From positions 3,100,001 through 3,164,000 of the forward strand of contig NZ_AP018439.1 of the NCBI RefSeq assembly GCF_009937955.1: a stretch of DNA of 64,000 nucleotides, written 5' to 3'. The position numbers and the translations under genes were made by a program. This DNA is from Undibacterium sp. KW1. GTDB lineage: Bacteria; Pseudomonadota; Gammaproteobacteria; Burkholderiales; Burkholderiaceae_D. Positions 45,104 to 54,892 of the stretch are shown here, piece after piece. The notes beneath the pieces are model-generated. The model saw nothing but the letters and a program-made list of their open reading frames with translations. It made no database searches and had not been told where the DNA came from. How positions within the stretch are numbered: position 1 is the stretch's first letter; each line of letters starts with the position of its first letter.

Positions 45104-46258
45104 ATGAAAACCTGGATCACATTGCTGTTCAGTATTTTGCTCACGGCCTGCGCCACCCAACCGAGCCAAAAAATCAGCCATCTGCAATTTCATGATGCAG
45201 GTTTTACGCCTCCTGCCAAAATCATCAGCGCTGAAGATGTCGTGGCGCTCAGCGATGAAATGCGTTCTTACATCAAGAATGATATCAACTCACAATTAAG
45301 ACTCAAATCCCCGCAGAAGGCTCTGTTTGATGCACTCTCCAGCAAAGGCCAGATCAGGCTGGAATATGATGCCGAAATTACACGTAATGCAGCACAGGCA
45401 TTCAAGGCACGTTCTGGCAATTGCCTGTCACTGGTCCTGATGACTGCGGCACTGGCAAAAGAACTGGGAATGGATGTGCAATATCAAAATGTCCTCGTCG
45501 ATGAATCATGGAGCCGTAATAACGACATCTATTTTGCTGCCGGACATGTCAACATCGTACTGGGTCACAAATCTGCATTCAAGGGCTTTACCCAGGAGTA
45601 TTCGCAATCCATGGTGATAGATTTTCTGCCTCCAAAAGATCTTCGTGGTCAGCGCTCCGAAATGATCAAGGAAGAAACTGTGATCGCCATGTATTTCAAT
45701 AACCGCGCTGCCGAATCCCTGGCGCTGCAACAAGTCAATGATGCTTACTGGTTTGCCCGCTCGGCTCTGATGAGTGATCCCGACTTTACTGCGGCTTACA
45801 ATACCCTGGGCGTGGTTTACAGGCAGCATGGTCACCTGGCGCTGGCTGAAAATGTGTTCAGGCAAATACTGGACAAAGAGGCAGAAAACATCATGGCACT
45901 CAGCAATCTGGTGGAAGTCTTGCGCAAGAGCGAGCGCCGGGCCGAAGCGCAAATTTACATGAGCCGTCTGGAAAGCTTGCAACCTTATCCACCTTTCCAT
46001 TTCTTTAACCGCGGACTGGCTGCCATGGAACGTGGCGACTATGCCGAAGCAAAAAACCTGTTCAAACGCGAACTCAGGCGCGATCCGAATTATGATGAAT
46101 TCCATTTGTGGCTGGCACTGGCACATTTAAAACTGGGCGAAACCCGGGATGCAGTCGAGGAACTGACGCTGGCCAAGGCCAATAGCACAACGCGCAAGGC
46201 GCAAAACCTCTACGCCAGCAAACTGGAGAAAATCAAGGCAACTTACTCGCATAATTAA
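45104..46258 (+). CDS. TPR lipoprotein with transglutaminase-like domain
   Basis: A 384-residue exported protein. The lipobox LTAC at about residue 16 predicts lipid anchoring. Residues 90-180 look like a transglutaminase-type cysteine fold: Cys107 in SGNCLS, His148 in AGHVNIV and Asp173 in VIDFLP could form a triad. The C-terminal half has at least three tetratricopeptide repeats (for example AAYNTLGVVYRQHGHLALAE). GGGGAG precedes the ATG. Function unknown; proteolysis or crosslinking in the envelope is inferred only. Confidence 0.82.
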   Translation: MKTWITLLFSILLTACATQPSQKISHLQFHDAGFTPPAKIISAEDVVALSDEMRSYIKNDINSQLRLKSPQKALFDALSSKGQIRLEYDAEITRNAAQAFKARSGNCLSLVLMTAALAKELGMDVQYQNVLVDESWSRNNDIYFAAGHVNIVLGHKSAFKGFTQEYSQSMVIDFLPPKDLRGQRSEMIKEETVIAMYFNNRAAESLALQQVNDAYWFARSALMSDPDFTAAYNTLGVVYRQHGHLALAENVFRQILDKEAENIMALSNLVEVLRKSERRAEAQIYMSRLESLQPYPPFHFFNRGLAAMERGDYAEAKNLFKRELRRDPNYDEFHLWLALAHLKLGETRDAVEELTLAKANSTTRKAQNLYASKLEKIKATYSHN

Positions 46259-46419
46259 GCTGTCGCACATTATTTGAAATCACTTGAGGCGATTTGAGGT
46301 GATTCAGGATATGTGACCAGAGCTAATCGCCCCTGTCTCCTGAGTGGAATGACAGTAATGTGGAAATTCGACCACGTTGTTACTCCATGCATTTTTGCGT
46401 CTCAGATTATAATTGGCGA

Positions 46420-47730
46420 ATGGAAAATCCCTTTCAATTCGTTCAATGGCTGCGCTCAGTCGCGCCCTATATTCATGCCTTCCGTGGAAAGACCTTTGTG
46501 GTCGCCTTTCCCGGCGAACTGGTCATGGCAGGTGCCCTGCCAGTTCTGGCGCAAGATTTATCACTTTTGCATGCACTTGGCATTAAAGTTGTCATTGTCC
46601 ATGGCTCGCGACCACAGGTAGCCGAGCAACTGGCCTTGCGTAATGTCGAAGGCAAATTTCATAATGGCATACGCATTACCGATACCGCTGCGCTGGAATG
46701 CTCGAAAGAAGCTGCCGGTGAATTACGCCTCGATATAGAAGCGGCATTCAGCCAGGGCTTGCCGAATACGCCGATGGCACATTCTGCGATACGCATCATC
46801 TCCGGCAACTTCGTGACGGCCAAACCTATCGGCATAGTCGGCGGGGTAGATTTCCAACTGACTGGTATCGCCCGCAAAGTCGCCTATGACACCATTCACC
46901 GCATTCTTGATGCTGGCAATCTGGTTTTGCTGGGTCCTCTGGGTTTCTCCCCAACTGGCGAAGCATTCAACCTGACTATGGAAGATGTGGCTGTCTCTGC
47001 CGCCACGGCCTTGCGTGCTGACAAACTGATTTTTATCTCTGAGACACCGATGATGGTGGATCAGGACAATGATGAAATACGTGAATTATCTTTCATGCAG
47101 GCAGAACAGGAATTAAAGGCGGCTTATCTGCCACCAGATTCTGCGTTTTACCTGGAGCACGCTGTCAAGGCTTCACGTGGAGGCGTGCCACGTATCCATA
47201 TCGTCCCTTACAAGATGGATGGTTCTGCCTTGCTGGAATTGTTCACCCATGATGGTGTGGGTACCATGGTGTCTTCAGAAAACCTGGAAAGCCTGCGTGA
47301 AGCCACGATTGAAGACGTAGGCGGCATCATCAAGCTGATAGAACCACTGGAAGCTGATGGCACCCTGGTCAAGCGTGGTCGAGAGCTGATAGAAAGGGAA
47401 ATCAATTACTTCTCAGTCATTGAACATGATGGTGTCATCTTCGGTTGCGCGGCCCTATACCCCTTCCCGTTCGAAAAAATGGCCGAGATGGCTTGCCTGA
47501 CGGTCAACCCGGATGTACAAAGCCAGGGCGATGGCGAGCGCATACTCAAGCATATGGAAAAACGTGCGCGCCGAGCTGGTTTCCACAGCCTGTTTGTATT
47601 AACGACACGCACGGCACACTGGTTCCTGAAGCGTGGTTTTGTCAGTGCATCAGTCGATGATTTACCAAAAGACAGACAAAAAATGTATAACTGGCAACGC
47701 AAGTCTCTGGTTTTGATCAAGCAACTCTAG
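46420..47730 (+). CDS. argA: N-acetylglutamate synthase ArgA
   Basis: ArgA makes N-acetylglutamate, the first step of arginine synthesis. The N-terminal amino-acid-kinase-like domain includes VVIVHGSRPQVAEQLALRN, and the C-terminal GNAT domain includes ACLTVNPDVQSQGDGERIL. The ATG at 46420 (436 residues) matches the normal start ENPFQFVQWLRSVAPYI. An in-frame GTG at 46360 would add 20 residues of low quality. A TATAAT lies only seven bases upstream of this ATG, so either the transcript is leaderless or the box is chance. Confidence 0.93.
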   Translation: MENPFQFVQWLRSVAPYIHAFRGKTFVVAFPGELVMAGALPVLAQDLSLLHALGIKVVIVHGSRPQVAEQLALRNVEGKFHNGIRITDTAALECSKEAAGELRLDIEAAFSQGLPNTPMAHSAIRIISGNFVTAKPIGIVGGVDFQLTGIARKVAYDTIHRILDAGNLVLLGPLGFSPTGEAFNLTMEDVAVSAATALRADKLIFISETPMMVDQDNDEIRELSFMQAEQELKAAYLPPDSAFYLEHAVKASRGGVPRIHIVPYKMDGSALLELFTHDGVGTMVSSENLESLREATIEDVGGIIKLIEPLEADGTLVKRGRELIEREINYFSVIEHDGVIFGCAALYPFPFEKMAEMACLTVNPDVQSQGDGERILKHMEKRARRAGFHSLFVLTTRTAHWFLKRGFVSASVDDLPKDRQKMYNWQRKSLVLIKQL

Positions 47731-47795
47731 CGCATTGACCGTATAATTCACGCTGTTATCAAGATTGACCAAGATTCATATTAAGGAGCACCAAC

Positions 47796-48068
47796 ATGGC
47801 CCGCACGGTCCACTGCATTAAACTAGACAAAGAAGCTGAAGGCCTGGACCTTCCACCTTATCCAGGTGAATTAGGCAAGCGTATTTATGAAAGCGTGTCC
47901 AAAGAAGCCTGGGCCGCCTGGCTCAAGCACCAGACCATGCTGGTCAATGAGAACCGCCTGAACCTGGCCGATACCCGTGCCCGCAAATACCTGGCGACCC
48001 AGATGGAAAAGCATTTCTTTGGTGATGGTGCAGATGCCGCCAGCGGCTACGTCCCGCCAACAGAATAA
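47796..48068 (+). CDS. yggX: Oxidative damage protection protein YggX
   Basis: A 90-residue Fe(II)-trafficking protein that protects iron-sulfur clusters from oxidants. The start [18 protein letters not shown] and the ending [13 protein letters not shown] are family hallmarks. AAGGAGC precedes the ATG. Confidence 0.96.
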   Translation: MARTVHCIKLDKEAEGLDLPPYPGELGKRIYESVSKEAWAAWLKHQTMLVNENRLNLADTRARKYLATQMEKHFFGDGADAASGYVPPTE

Positions 48069-48107
48069 AGCCTGTTACCATAGCAAAAAACTGTGGTCGC
48101 AAACAAG

Positions 48108-48133
48108 AAAGCCCGCATCAGCGGGCTTTTTTT
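48108..48133 (+). terminator. Rho-independent terminator of yggX
   Basis: AAAGCCCGC / GCGGGCTTT pair around ATCA and are followed by a T run. It sits between yggX and the convergent carbonic anhydrase gene, so it may serve both. Confidence 0.9.
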
Positions 48134-48147
48134 CGACGTGGACTATC

Positions 48148-48900
48148 TCAATAAAACTCTATCTTGCCAGTTTCCACATCCAGCATGGCACCAATGATCT
48201 TGATCTGACCCTTGTCAGCCATTTCTTTCAGTACCACACTCTTTTCTGTAACTGCCTTAACCGTCATCTTGACATTCATCTCTGCCACGGCATCAACAAA
48301 ATGATGATTTGCTGAAGTACGGTCGCTACCGTGAGTGTCTGGCGTAGCTTTGACGGCTGGCATGATCTTGGCCACCAGTTGCGTCAGATTTCCCAGATTG
48401 GCATTATCACAGGCCCCCTTGACGGCACCGCAATGCGAATGGCCAAGAATAACGATGGTTTTTGAACCTGCCACTTTGGCGGCATATTCCAGGCTGCCAA
48501 GTATGTCTTCATTGACGACATTTCCAGCCACACGGGCAGTAAACAAGTCACCTATACCTTGATCAAACACCAGCGCTGGCTCAGAGCGTGAATCTATGCA
48601 ACTGACTATGCTGGCAAAGGGAAATTGCCCATCCCTGCCACTGGTTTTCACCTGGCCCGGCAAATCGCGCTTGAGCATATTGCCAGAGACAAAGCGCTGG
48701 TTACCTTCTTTTAACATTGCGATGGCAGCGTCAGGGCTGATCTTGCTTTGCATGGACTGTGTCATCGCAACGCTGATGGGAGGCTGGCTTGCAGTCGGAG
48801 ACTGCGAAGCGCAAGCTGTCACCAGCAAGGCCGTCGTCAACGCAGCAAGAAAGCTCAGGGATGTGGATGCTTTTTTATAGGTATTCATGCTTGTATTCAT
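48148..48900 (-). CDS. Beta-class carbonic anhydrase, predicted lipoprotein
   Basis: A 250-residue enzyme that interconverts CO2 and bicarbonate. Zinc and catalytic residues occur in VSCIDSRSEP and LGHSHCGAVKGAC. The N-terminus is a signal peptide ending in the lipobox VTAC, so it should be lipid-anchored in the periplasm. I start at ATG 48900, because AGGAG lies nine bases upstream, while an ATG at 48909 is fused to that ribosome site. Confidence 0.93.
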   Translation of the reverse strand: MNTSMNTYKKASTSLSFLAALTTALLVTACASQSPTASQPPISVAMTQSMQSKISPDAAIAMLKEGNQRFVSGNMLKRDLPGQVKTSGRDGQFPFASIVSCIDSRSEPALVFDQGIGDLFTARVAGNVVNEDILGSLEYAAKVAGSKTIVILGHSHCGAVKGACDNANLGNLTQLVAKIMPAVKATPDTHGSDRTSANHHFVDAVAEMNVKMTVKAVTEKSVVLKEMADKGQIKIIGAMLDVETGKIEFY

Positions 48901-48996
48901 TTGTCTCATCTCCTCATAAAATTAAACAACGGATAACTTCTCATTCATCTGCATCTGCACAGATTTACAGCAGACCGAAATCCTTCCTTACTACGG

Positions 48997-49668
48997 TCAG
49001 AATTGCAATGTCCTGACGCCTTCGCCAGTCCCCAGCAGACAAACATTTGCCCCCTGACGCGCGAACAAACCTACGGTCACCACACCCACGATATTGTTGA
49101 TCTCTGCTTCCATGGCCACGGGGTCCTGGATTTGCAAACCATAGACATCCAAAATCATGTTGCCGTTATCCGTCAACAATGGCTCCCCATCCTTGATACG
49201 CAAACGCGCCTCACCACCCAGTGCATTGAGCTTGCGCGCAACCACCGCATGCGACATGGGAATCACCTCTACCGGCAAAGGAAACTTGCCCAGCACATCT
49301 ACCAGCTTGGAACCATCAGCGATACAGATAAATTTTTCAGCAACGGATGCAACAATCTTTTCACGTGTCAATGCCGCACCACCACCTTTGATCATGGCCC
49401 CTTGCGGCGTGATTTCATCCGCGCCATCGATATACACTGGCATGGACGTCACTTCATTCAAATCCAGCACGGTAATGCCATGCGAACGCAGACGCGCTGC
49501 GGTTACCTCTGAAGACGCAACTGCGGCCTTGATTTTGTGCTTGATCTTGCCCAGCTCATCGATAAAAAAATTGGCCGTAGAACCCGTGCCTACGCCAACA
49601 ATTTCACCTTCTACTACATAAGCAATTGCCGCCTGTGCGACAGCAAGCTTCAATTCATCTTGAGTCAT
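48997..49668 (-). CDS. rpiA: Ribose-5-phosphate isomerase A
   Basis: RpiA interconverts ribose 5-phosphate and ribulose 5-phosphate in the pentose phosphate pathway. [16 protein letters not shown] near the N-terminus, [25 protein letters not shown] (its central part) and [11 protein letters not shown] are the family motifs. At 223 residues it is full length. Confidence 0.97.
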   Translation of the reverse strand: MTQDELKLAVAQAAIAYVVEGEIVGVGTGSTANFFIDELGKIKHKIKAAVASSEVTAARLRSHGITVLDLNEVTSMPVYIDGADEITPQGAMIKGGGAALTREKIVASVAEKFICIADGSKLVDVLGKFPLPVEVIPMSHAVVARKLNALGGEARLRIKDGEPLLTDNGNMILDVYGLQIQDPVAMEAEINNIVGVVTVGLFARQGANVCLLGTGEGVRTLQF

Positions 49669-49760
49669 GGTGCATTTCCATCATAGTTTAAAAATTGGCG
49701 GGATTTTACAGTATGGCCTGACTTATTCGTAATTTGATCAAGAACGAGACTAAAACAGTA

Positions 49761-50768
49761 TTAAATTCGCCACAACGGTGCCTCATCCATCAGAGCAACC
49801 TGCTCGCGCAGTTCAAGTATGCGGTCTTGCCAGTAACGCTGGCTGTTAAACCATGGAAAGGCTGCCGGAAAAGCCGGGTCAGTCCAGCGTTGCGCCAGCC
49901 AGGCGGAATAATGGATCAGCCTCAGGGTTCGCAAGGCTTCTATCAAATACAGCTGGCGCGGCTCAAACTCAAAAAAATCTTCGTAACCTACCAGAATGTC
50001 GGTCAACTGGCTTTGCATATCGCTACGATCGCCAGATAGCAGCATCCATAAATCCTGTATGCCTGGCCCCATACGGCTGTCATCAAAATCAACGAAATGC
50101 GGACCAGCCTCAGGTCCCGACTCCAGCCACAAAACATTCCCGAGATGGCAATCACCATGCAGGCGCAGTTGCTGCACCTCACCTGCCCGGTCGTAGCAAG
50201 CCCGGATACCATCCAGAGCCTGCTGACTAACACTGTTATAGGCAGCTAGCAGGTCTGGGGGAATAAAATCATTTTCCAGCAACCAGGCACGCGGCAAGAC
50301 GCCAAAGCTTTGCAGGTCCAGCGCTGGCCTGGCAGCATAGCTGGCGGTAGCACCGACTGCATGTATGCGCCCTATGAAACGTCCCAGCCATTCCAGCGTG
50401 GCGGGATCACCGGTTTCAGGCGCACGGCCACTCTGACGCTTGAACAGGGAAAATCGGAAGCCCTGATAATGTCGCAGGCTATTACCATCCTCAGTTTGCA
50501 AAGCGGCCAACACAGGAATCTCCTGCACCTGTAATTCACGCACGAAATCATGCTCTTCCTGTATGGCCTCATCTGACCAGCGCAAGGGCCGGTAAAACTT
50601 GGCAATCACCGGAGGTGCATCTTCTATGCCTATCTGGTAAACACGGTTTTCATAGCTGTTCAAGGCCAACATGCGGCCATCGCTGCGCAAGCCACTGCTT
50701 TCCACAGCATCGAGGACGAATTCGGGTGTCAGCCCGGCGAAGGAATCTGGGGGAGTAAAATCTGTCAT
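49761..50768 (-). CDS. srkA: Stress-response kinase SrkA/RdoA-type
   Basis: A 335-residue kinase of the choline/aminoglycoside fold. The catalytic loop LRLHGDCHLGNVLW and metal-binding FVDFDDSRMGPGIQDLW are intact. SrkA protects cells from envelope stress. I start at ATG 50768 (MTDFTPPD); an upstream in-frame ATG at 50831 would add 21 residues of unlikely composition. Confidence 0.93.
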   Translation of the reverse strand: MTDFTPPDSFAGLTPEFVLDAVESSGLRSDGRMLALNSYENRVYQIGIEDAPPVIAKFYRPLRWSDEAIQEEHDFVRELQVQEIPVLAALQTEDGNSLRHYQGFRFSLFKRQSGRAPETGDPATLEWLGRFIGRIHAVGATASYAARPALDLQSFGVLPRAWLLENDFIPPDLLAAYNSVSQQALDGIRACYDRAGEVQQLRLHGDCHLGNVLWLESGPEAGPHFVDFDDSRMGPGIQDLWMLLSGDRSDMQSQLTDILVGYEDFFEFEPRQLYLIEALRTLRLIHYSAWLAQRWTDPAFPAAFPWFNSQRYWQDRILELREQVALMDEAPLWRI

Positions 50769-50881
50769 CCCGCTATTGTACGTGGCTGTCAGCAGGTTCG
50801 ACCATAAAACTCCTGCACAGCCAGCACACAAAGCGCTAAACTTCCGGTATTTTCATACTTATCTTTTTCAAGAGTCACACC

Positions 50882-51583
50882 ATGCATCTCGACGAACCAC
50901 TAAGCGACAAAGAATTCAATGAACTCGACAAATTCCTGATGTCGGACAAAGTCGGCGACGATGGCATGACCATGGATGCCCTGCACGGCTACCTGACCGC
51001 CATTGCCCTGGGACCAGAAATCATCCCCATGGCTGAATGGCTGCCACTGGTATGGGGCTTGCCCGACCAGGGCGAACCCAAGTTCAAGAACGAAAAGGAA
51101 ATGCAGCGTGTGACCGGTCTGGTGGCCCGCTTCATGAATGAAATACAAATCACCTTTGAGGTCGCCCCACAAGAGTACGAACCCCTGTTTTGCGTCATGG
51201 AGCAAAATGGCAAGGAATTGATCGATGGCGAAACCTGGGCCTGGGGCTTTTGGGAAGGCATGCAATTGCGTGAAGAAGCCTGGGAAGCCGCCTGGGAATC
51301 GGAAGAAATCGGCCCCTTGCTGCAACCGATTTACTTGCTGGGCGCAGAAGAAATAGAAGAGGATGAACTGAAATTCGTCGATACACCAGAAAAATGCCAT
51401 GAGCTGGCGCTGACGCTGGAAGCCTCCATCCCTGCCATACGCCGCTTCTGGGCACCTTTGCGCAAATCTGGCGTCACCACAGTCAAGCGTGAAACGCCCA
51501 AGGTAGGCAGAAATGATCCCTGCCCTTGTGGCAGCGGTAAAAAATACAAAGTCTGCTGTGGTGCTGAGCCTACCCTGCACTAA
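50882..51583 (+). CDS. UPF0149/YecA-family protein with SEC-C motif
   Basis: A 233-residue protein. The YecA-type helical domain ([30 protein letters not shown]) is followed by a C-terminal SEC-C zinc motif with [14 protein letters not shown]. YecA proteins associate with ribosomes and SecA in E. coli. It lies on its own, divergent from srkA. Confidence 0.92.
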   Translation: MHLDEPLSDKEFNELDKFLMSDKVGDDGMTMDALHGYLTAIALGPEIIPMAEWLPLVWGLPDQGEPKFKNEKEMQRVTGLVARFMNEIQITFEVAPQEYEPLFCVMEQNGKELIDGETWAWGFWEGMQLREEAWEAAWESEEIGPLLQPIYLLGAEEIEEDELKFVDTPEKCHELALTLEASIPAIRRFWAPLRKSGVTTVKRETPKVGRNDPCPCGSGKKYKVCCGAEPTLH

Positions 51584-51617
51584 TCACCTACAAAATTAAT
51601 CATCTGCAAACCTGCAG

Positions 51618-51639
51618 CGCTGGAGGGAAACCTCTAGCG
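51618..51639. repeat. GAAA-tetraloop hairpin
   Basis: CGCTGGAGG / CCTCTAGCG pair (one G-U) around a GAAA tetraloop between the UPF0149 and ACBP genes. There is no T run, so it is an mRNA structure rather than a classical terminator. Confidence 0.5.
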
Positions 51640-51706
51640 TAAAACTGCCCCGCCTGCATGTCTTCATGCTATTTTTGCGCTTCTCAACAACATGCTGGAG
51701 ACTCCC

Positions 51707-51961
51707 ATGAGCTTGCAAGAACAATTCACCCAGGCACAAGCCGATTCCAAAAACCTGTCCGAGCGTCCGGACAATATGACTTTGCTCAAGATTTATGCCC
51801 TGTTCAAGCAAGGCAGTGCTGGCGATGCCACCGGTGACCGTCCTGGTATGACCGACTTTGTCGGCCGCGCCAAGTTCGATGCCTGGGCTGGCCTGAAAGG
51901 CACTACCCAGGAAGCAGCGATGCAGCAATATGTAGATCTGATCACTTCGCTCAAGGATTAA
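51707..51961 (+). CDS. Acyl-CoA-binding protein
   Basis: An 84-residue four-helix ACBP. PDNMTLLKIYALFKQGSAGD and GLKGTTQEAAMQQYVDL are the acyl-CoA-binding segments. It buffers acyl-CoA esters. GGAGA precedes the ATG at 51707. Confidence 0.95.
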   Translation: MSLQEQFTQAQADSKNLSERPDNMTLLKIYALFKQGSAGDATGDRPGMTDFVGRAKFDAWAGLKGTTQEAAMQQYVDLITSLKD

Positions 51962-51984
51962 GTTGCTATCATCAAGTCGCCATC

Positions 51985-52956
51985 TTAAGCTGGAGGGTTG
52001 AGCCAATCCCTGGGCTTGCCCTCAATCAGACCGGCAATCAGATTATCTGCCGCGCGGTTTGCCATCGCCCGCCGGGTTGCCTCTGAGGCACTGGCAATAT
52101 GCGGCGTCAGTACGACATTGCTCAAGCTCAAAAAATCTGGATGGAATTTCGGCTCATTCTCGAATACATCCAGACCTGCCGCCGCAATCCGTTTTTCACG
52201 CAAGGCAACAATCAGCGCCTGGTCATCAACGATACCGCCACGGGCGAGATTAACCAGGGTTGCTCCTGGCTTCATCAACTGCAATTCTGCCGCGCCTATG
52301 GTGTGATGCGAAGCTGCTGAGTAAGGCAGCACCAGCACGACATGATCAGCTTGCTGCAATAATTCTTCCTTGCTGACGTATTGCGCGTTATTTGCATAGG
52401 CCTCCTGCTCAGCGCTGAGGCGCGAACGGTTGTGATAAACGACCTTCATATCAAAACCCATGGAACGCCGGGCAATAGCCTGACCTATCCTGCCCATGCC
52501 TATGATACCCAGGGTAGCACCATGCACATCTGCCCCCAGAAAAGAGTCGAAACGCCACTTGGTCCAGTGACCTGCACGCAGCCAGTGCTCAGATTCGGTT
52601 ACCCTCCTGGCGGTGGCCATCAACAGGGCCCAGCCAAAATCAGCCGTGGTTTCATTCAAAACTTCTGGCGTATTGCTGGCCATGACACCATGTGCAGTAC
52701 AAGCAGGCACATCAATATTGTCATAACCAACAGCCATGCTTGCAATCATTTTCAAATCTGGCAACTTTTGCAACAACTCTGTATTGATTTTGGCGCTGGC
52801 AGTGGCAAGAGTACCCGCCTTGCCCCTGAGTCTGGCGGCGAGCTCAGCCGGAGAAAAAATAATATCTTCCTGATTTGACTCAACTTCAAAATACTGCTTA
52901 AGTTTCGTCAACACTTCAGGAAAAATGGCACGTGTTACCAGGATTGCAGGCTTCAT
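51985..52956 (-). CDS. D-2-hydroxyacid dehydrogenase (glyoxylate/hydroxypyruvate reductase type)
   Basis: A 323-residue NAD(P)-dependent dehydrogenase. The dinucleotide motif LGIIGMGRIGQAIARR, the catalytic Arg in NLARGGIVDD, Glu in VFENEP and His in LTPHIASA are all present. It resembles GhrB or gluconate 2-dehydrogenase types. AAGG precedes the ATG. It converges on ACBP. Confidence 0.93.
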   Translation of the reverse strand: MKPAILVTRAIFPEVLTKLKQYFEVESNQEDIIFSPAELAARLRGKAGTLATASAKINTELLQKLPDLKMIASMAVGYDNIDVPACTAHGVMASNTPEVLNETTADFGWALLMATARRVTESEHWLRAGHWTKWRFDSFLGADVHGATLGIIGMGRIGQAIARRSMGFDMKVVYHNRSRLSAEQEAYANNAQYVSKEELLQQADHVVLVLPYSAASHHTIGAAELQLMKPGATLVNLARGGIVDDQALIVALREKRIAAAGLDVFENEPKFHPDFLSLSNVVLTPHIASASEATRRAMANRAADNLIAGLIEGKPRDWLNPPA

Positions 52957-53355
52957 GTATGGCCTTGAATATAAAAATATTAAATAATGACCAGGATACT
53001 ACCCGGCCTATGGCGGGCAGACCAGACGCTGCATCATACCGTTTACATGGCATTATTTCTTGCCAGACTATGGCAGTTCAACAACTTTCATCCTCACACA
53101 GATTCATGCAAGAAAATTCATGAAGGTGAGCTAAATCAAGACCAGCACCGGATTCCTGATCTAAAATTGATCATTGCAGACCCGCCTCATAAGCAAAGCA
53201 CTTGATACGCCTGCATTTGCTTATGCGCAAACTATATAAGCCTGATTTGTGAGAACTGCTAAATTGCCTTAAAATACAAGGCTTTGCAGCCCTGAGCCTG
53301 TTTTTGCGCCTAGGCTGCGCCTAAATCCCGAATTTTTAGTTTAGATTGGACTGTT
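52957..53355. other. 400-bp regulatory region ahead of fdxA
   Basis: No gene is seen. It contains a 10-bp inverted repeat CATAAGCAAA / TTTGCTTATG (53188-53197, 53216-53225) and, downstream of it, the fdxA promoter. A short GGCT/AGCC hairpin lies in the leader. Confidence 0.5.
53247..53275 (+). promoter_or_regulatory. Probable fdxA promoter
   Basis: TTGTGA (53247-53252), a 17-bp spacer and TAAAAT (53270-53275) fit a sigma-70 promoter. It predicts a leader of about 75 nt before fdxA. Confidence 0.6.
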
Positions 53356-53679
53356 ATGACCCACGTTGTGACCGAATCCTGCATCCGCTGCCGCTATACC
53401 GATTGCGTGGATGTGTGCCCGGTGGACTGCTTCCGTGCTGGCCCGAATTTCCTGATCATTGATCCAGACGAATGCATAGACTGCGCCGTGTGCGTTGCAG
53501 AGTGTCCGGCTAACGCTATTTTTGCCGAAGAAGATGTACCTGCAGATCAGCAGCAATTCATCAAGATCAATGCCGACCTGACCCGCAAATGGCCGTCGAT
53601 TACCAAGACAGTTGCTCCTTTGCCAGATGCTGACGACTGGAAAGACGTCAAAGACAAATTGCAATATCTGGAAAAATAA
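53356..53679 (+). CDS. fdxA: Seven-iron ferredoxin FdxA
   Basis: A 107-residue ferredoxin with [3Fe-4S] and [4Fe-4S] clusters. The cysteine order CIRCRYTDCVDVCPVDC, then CIDCAVCVAECP, matches FdxA. It carries low-potential electrons. The next gene encodes a ferredoxin-NADP reductase, its likely partner. Confidence 0.96.
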   Translation: MTHVVTESCIRCRYTDCVDVCPVDCFRAGPNFLIIDPDECIDCAVCVAECPANAIFAEEDVPADQQQFIKINADLTRKWPSITKTVAPLPDADDWKDVKDKLQYLEK

Positions 53680-53753
53680 GTATCTGGGGCAGCAATATGG
53701 GCTTTGCTTAATCGGCTCAAACAAATCCGCAATATCAGGAATCATCACGTCGT

Positions 53754-54824
53754 ATGGAAAACAAACAAACTACTGCGGTTCAGGCCGCCATTGAAGCAGA
53801 TGCCGTCATCATCGGTGCAGGCCCGGTTGGCCTGTTCCAGGTGTTCGAACTTGGCTTGCTCGAAATCAAGGCACACGTTATTGACTCCCTGCCAGTTGTC
53901 GGCGGCCAGTGCGTAGAGCTGTATCCGGACAAACCGATTTATGACATCCCTGCCGTGCCAGTCTGCACAGGCCAGGAATTGACAGACAATCTGTTGAAAC
54001 AGATCGAACCTTTCGAACCAACGTTCCACCTCGGCCAGGAAGTAACCCTGGTTGAACGCCGTGAAGATGGCCGCTTCGACCTGGAAACCTCGACTGGCAC
54101 CCGCTTCATCACCAAGACCATTTTCATCGCTGCCGGTGTTGGCTCCTTCCAGCCACGCACCTTGAAAGTCGAAGGCATAGAAGCATTCGAAGGCTCACAA
54201 GTGTTCTACCGCGTCAAAGACCCTAGCCAGTTCCATGGCAAAAACCTGGTGATCTGTGGTGGCGGTGATTCTGCGCTTGACTGGGCTTTGAACCTCGTAG
54301 GCAAGGCTGAATCTGTCGTACTGTTGCACCGTCGCGAAGATTTCCGCGCTGCGCCTGCCTCAGTCGCCAAGATGAAAGAGCTTTGCGACAACTATGAGAT
54401 GCAACTCACTATCGGCCAGGTAACAGGTATAGAGACCAAAGATGATGTATTGTCTGAAATCAAGGTCACTGGTGCTGATGGTGTTACCCGCCGCATGCCG
54501 CTGGACACCCTGCTGGTCTTCTTTGGCCTTTCACCAAAACTCGGCCCTATCGCCGAATGGGGTCTGGACATAGAACGCAAGCAATTGAAAGTCGTTAATA
54601 CTGAGAAGTTTGAGACGAATGTTCCCGGTATTTTTGCCGTAGGTGATATCAACACCTACCCTGGCAAGAAAAAACTCATCCTGTCCGGCTTCCATGAAGC
54701 TGCACTGGCTGCGTTTGGTGCGGCACCATATATTTTCCCTGAAAAGAAAATCCACATGCAGTACACCACGACGTCGCCAAAACTGCACAAAATCCTGGGC
54801 GTGGAAACGCCAGTTTTCGACTAA
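53754..54824 (+). CDS. Ferredoxin-NADP reductase, TrxB-like type
   Basis: A 356-residue flavoprotein of the thioredoxin-reductase-like ferredoxin-NADP+ reductase type. FAD motif [21 protein letters not shown] motif [14 protein letters not shown] and C-terminal [13 protein letters not shown] are present. The redox-active CxxC of thioredoxin reductase is absent, as expected. It lies 74 bp after fdxA and probably forms an electron-transfer pair with it. Confidence 0.94.
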   Translation: MENKQTTAVQAAIEADAVIIGAGPVGLFQVFELGLLEIKAHVIDSLPVVGGQCVELYPDKPIYDIPAVPVCTGQELTDNLLKQIEPFEPTFHLGQEVTLVERREDGRFDLETSTGTRFITKTIFIAAGVGSFQPRTLKVEGIEAFEGSQVFYRVKDPSQFHGKNLVICGGGDSALDWALNLVGKAESVVLLHRREDFRAAPASVAKMKELCDNYEMQLTIGQVTGIETKDDVLSEIKVTGADGVTRRMPLDTLLVFFGLSPKLGPIAEWGLDIERKQLKVVNTEKFETNVPGIFAVGDINTYPGKKKLILSGFHEAALAAFGAAPYIFPEKKIHMQYTTTSPKLHKILGVETPVFD

Positions 54825-54844
54825 TCGCGAAAACCAGGACAAAA

Positions 54845-54875
54845 AAAGCGCAAAGATTTCTTTGCGCTTTTTTTT
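54845..54875 (+). terminator. Strong terminator after the ferredoxin reductase
   Basis: GCGCAAAG / CTTTGCGC pair around ATTT, extended by flanking A/T pairs, followed by a T run. It lies between convergent genes and can act in both directions. Confidence 0.92.
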
Positions 54876-54892
54876 TGCCTGAAATCAGACTG

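Noticed and set aside
47730..47795. TTGACC next to TATAAT ahead of yggX as a promoter
   Set aside because: Only one base separates the hexamers, so they cannot form a single sigma-70 promoter.
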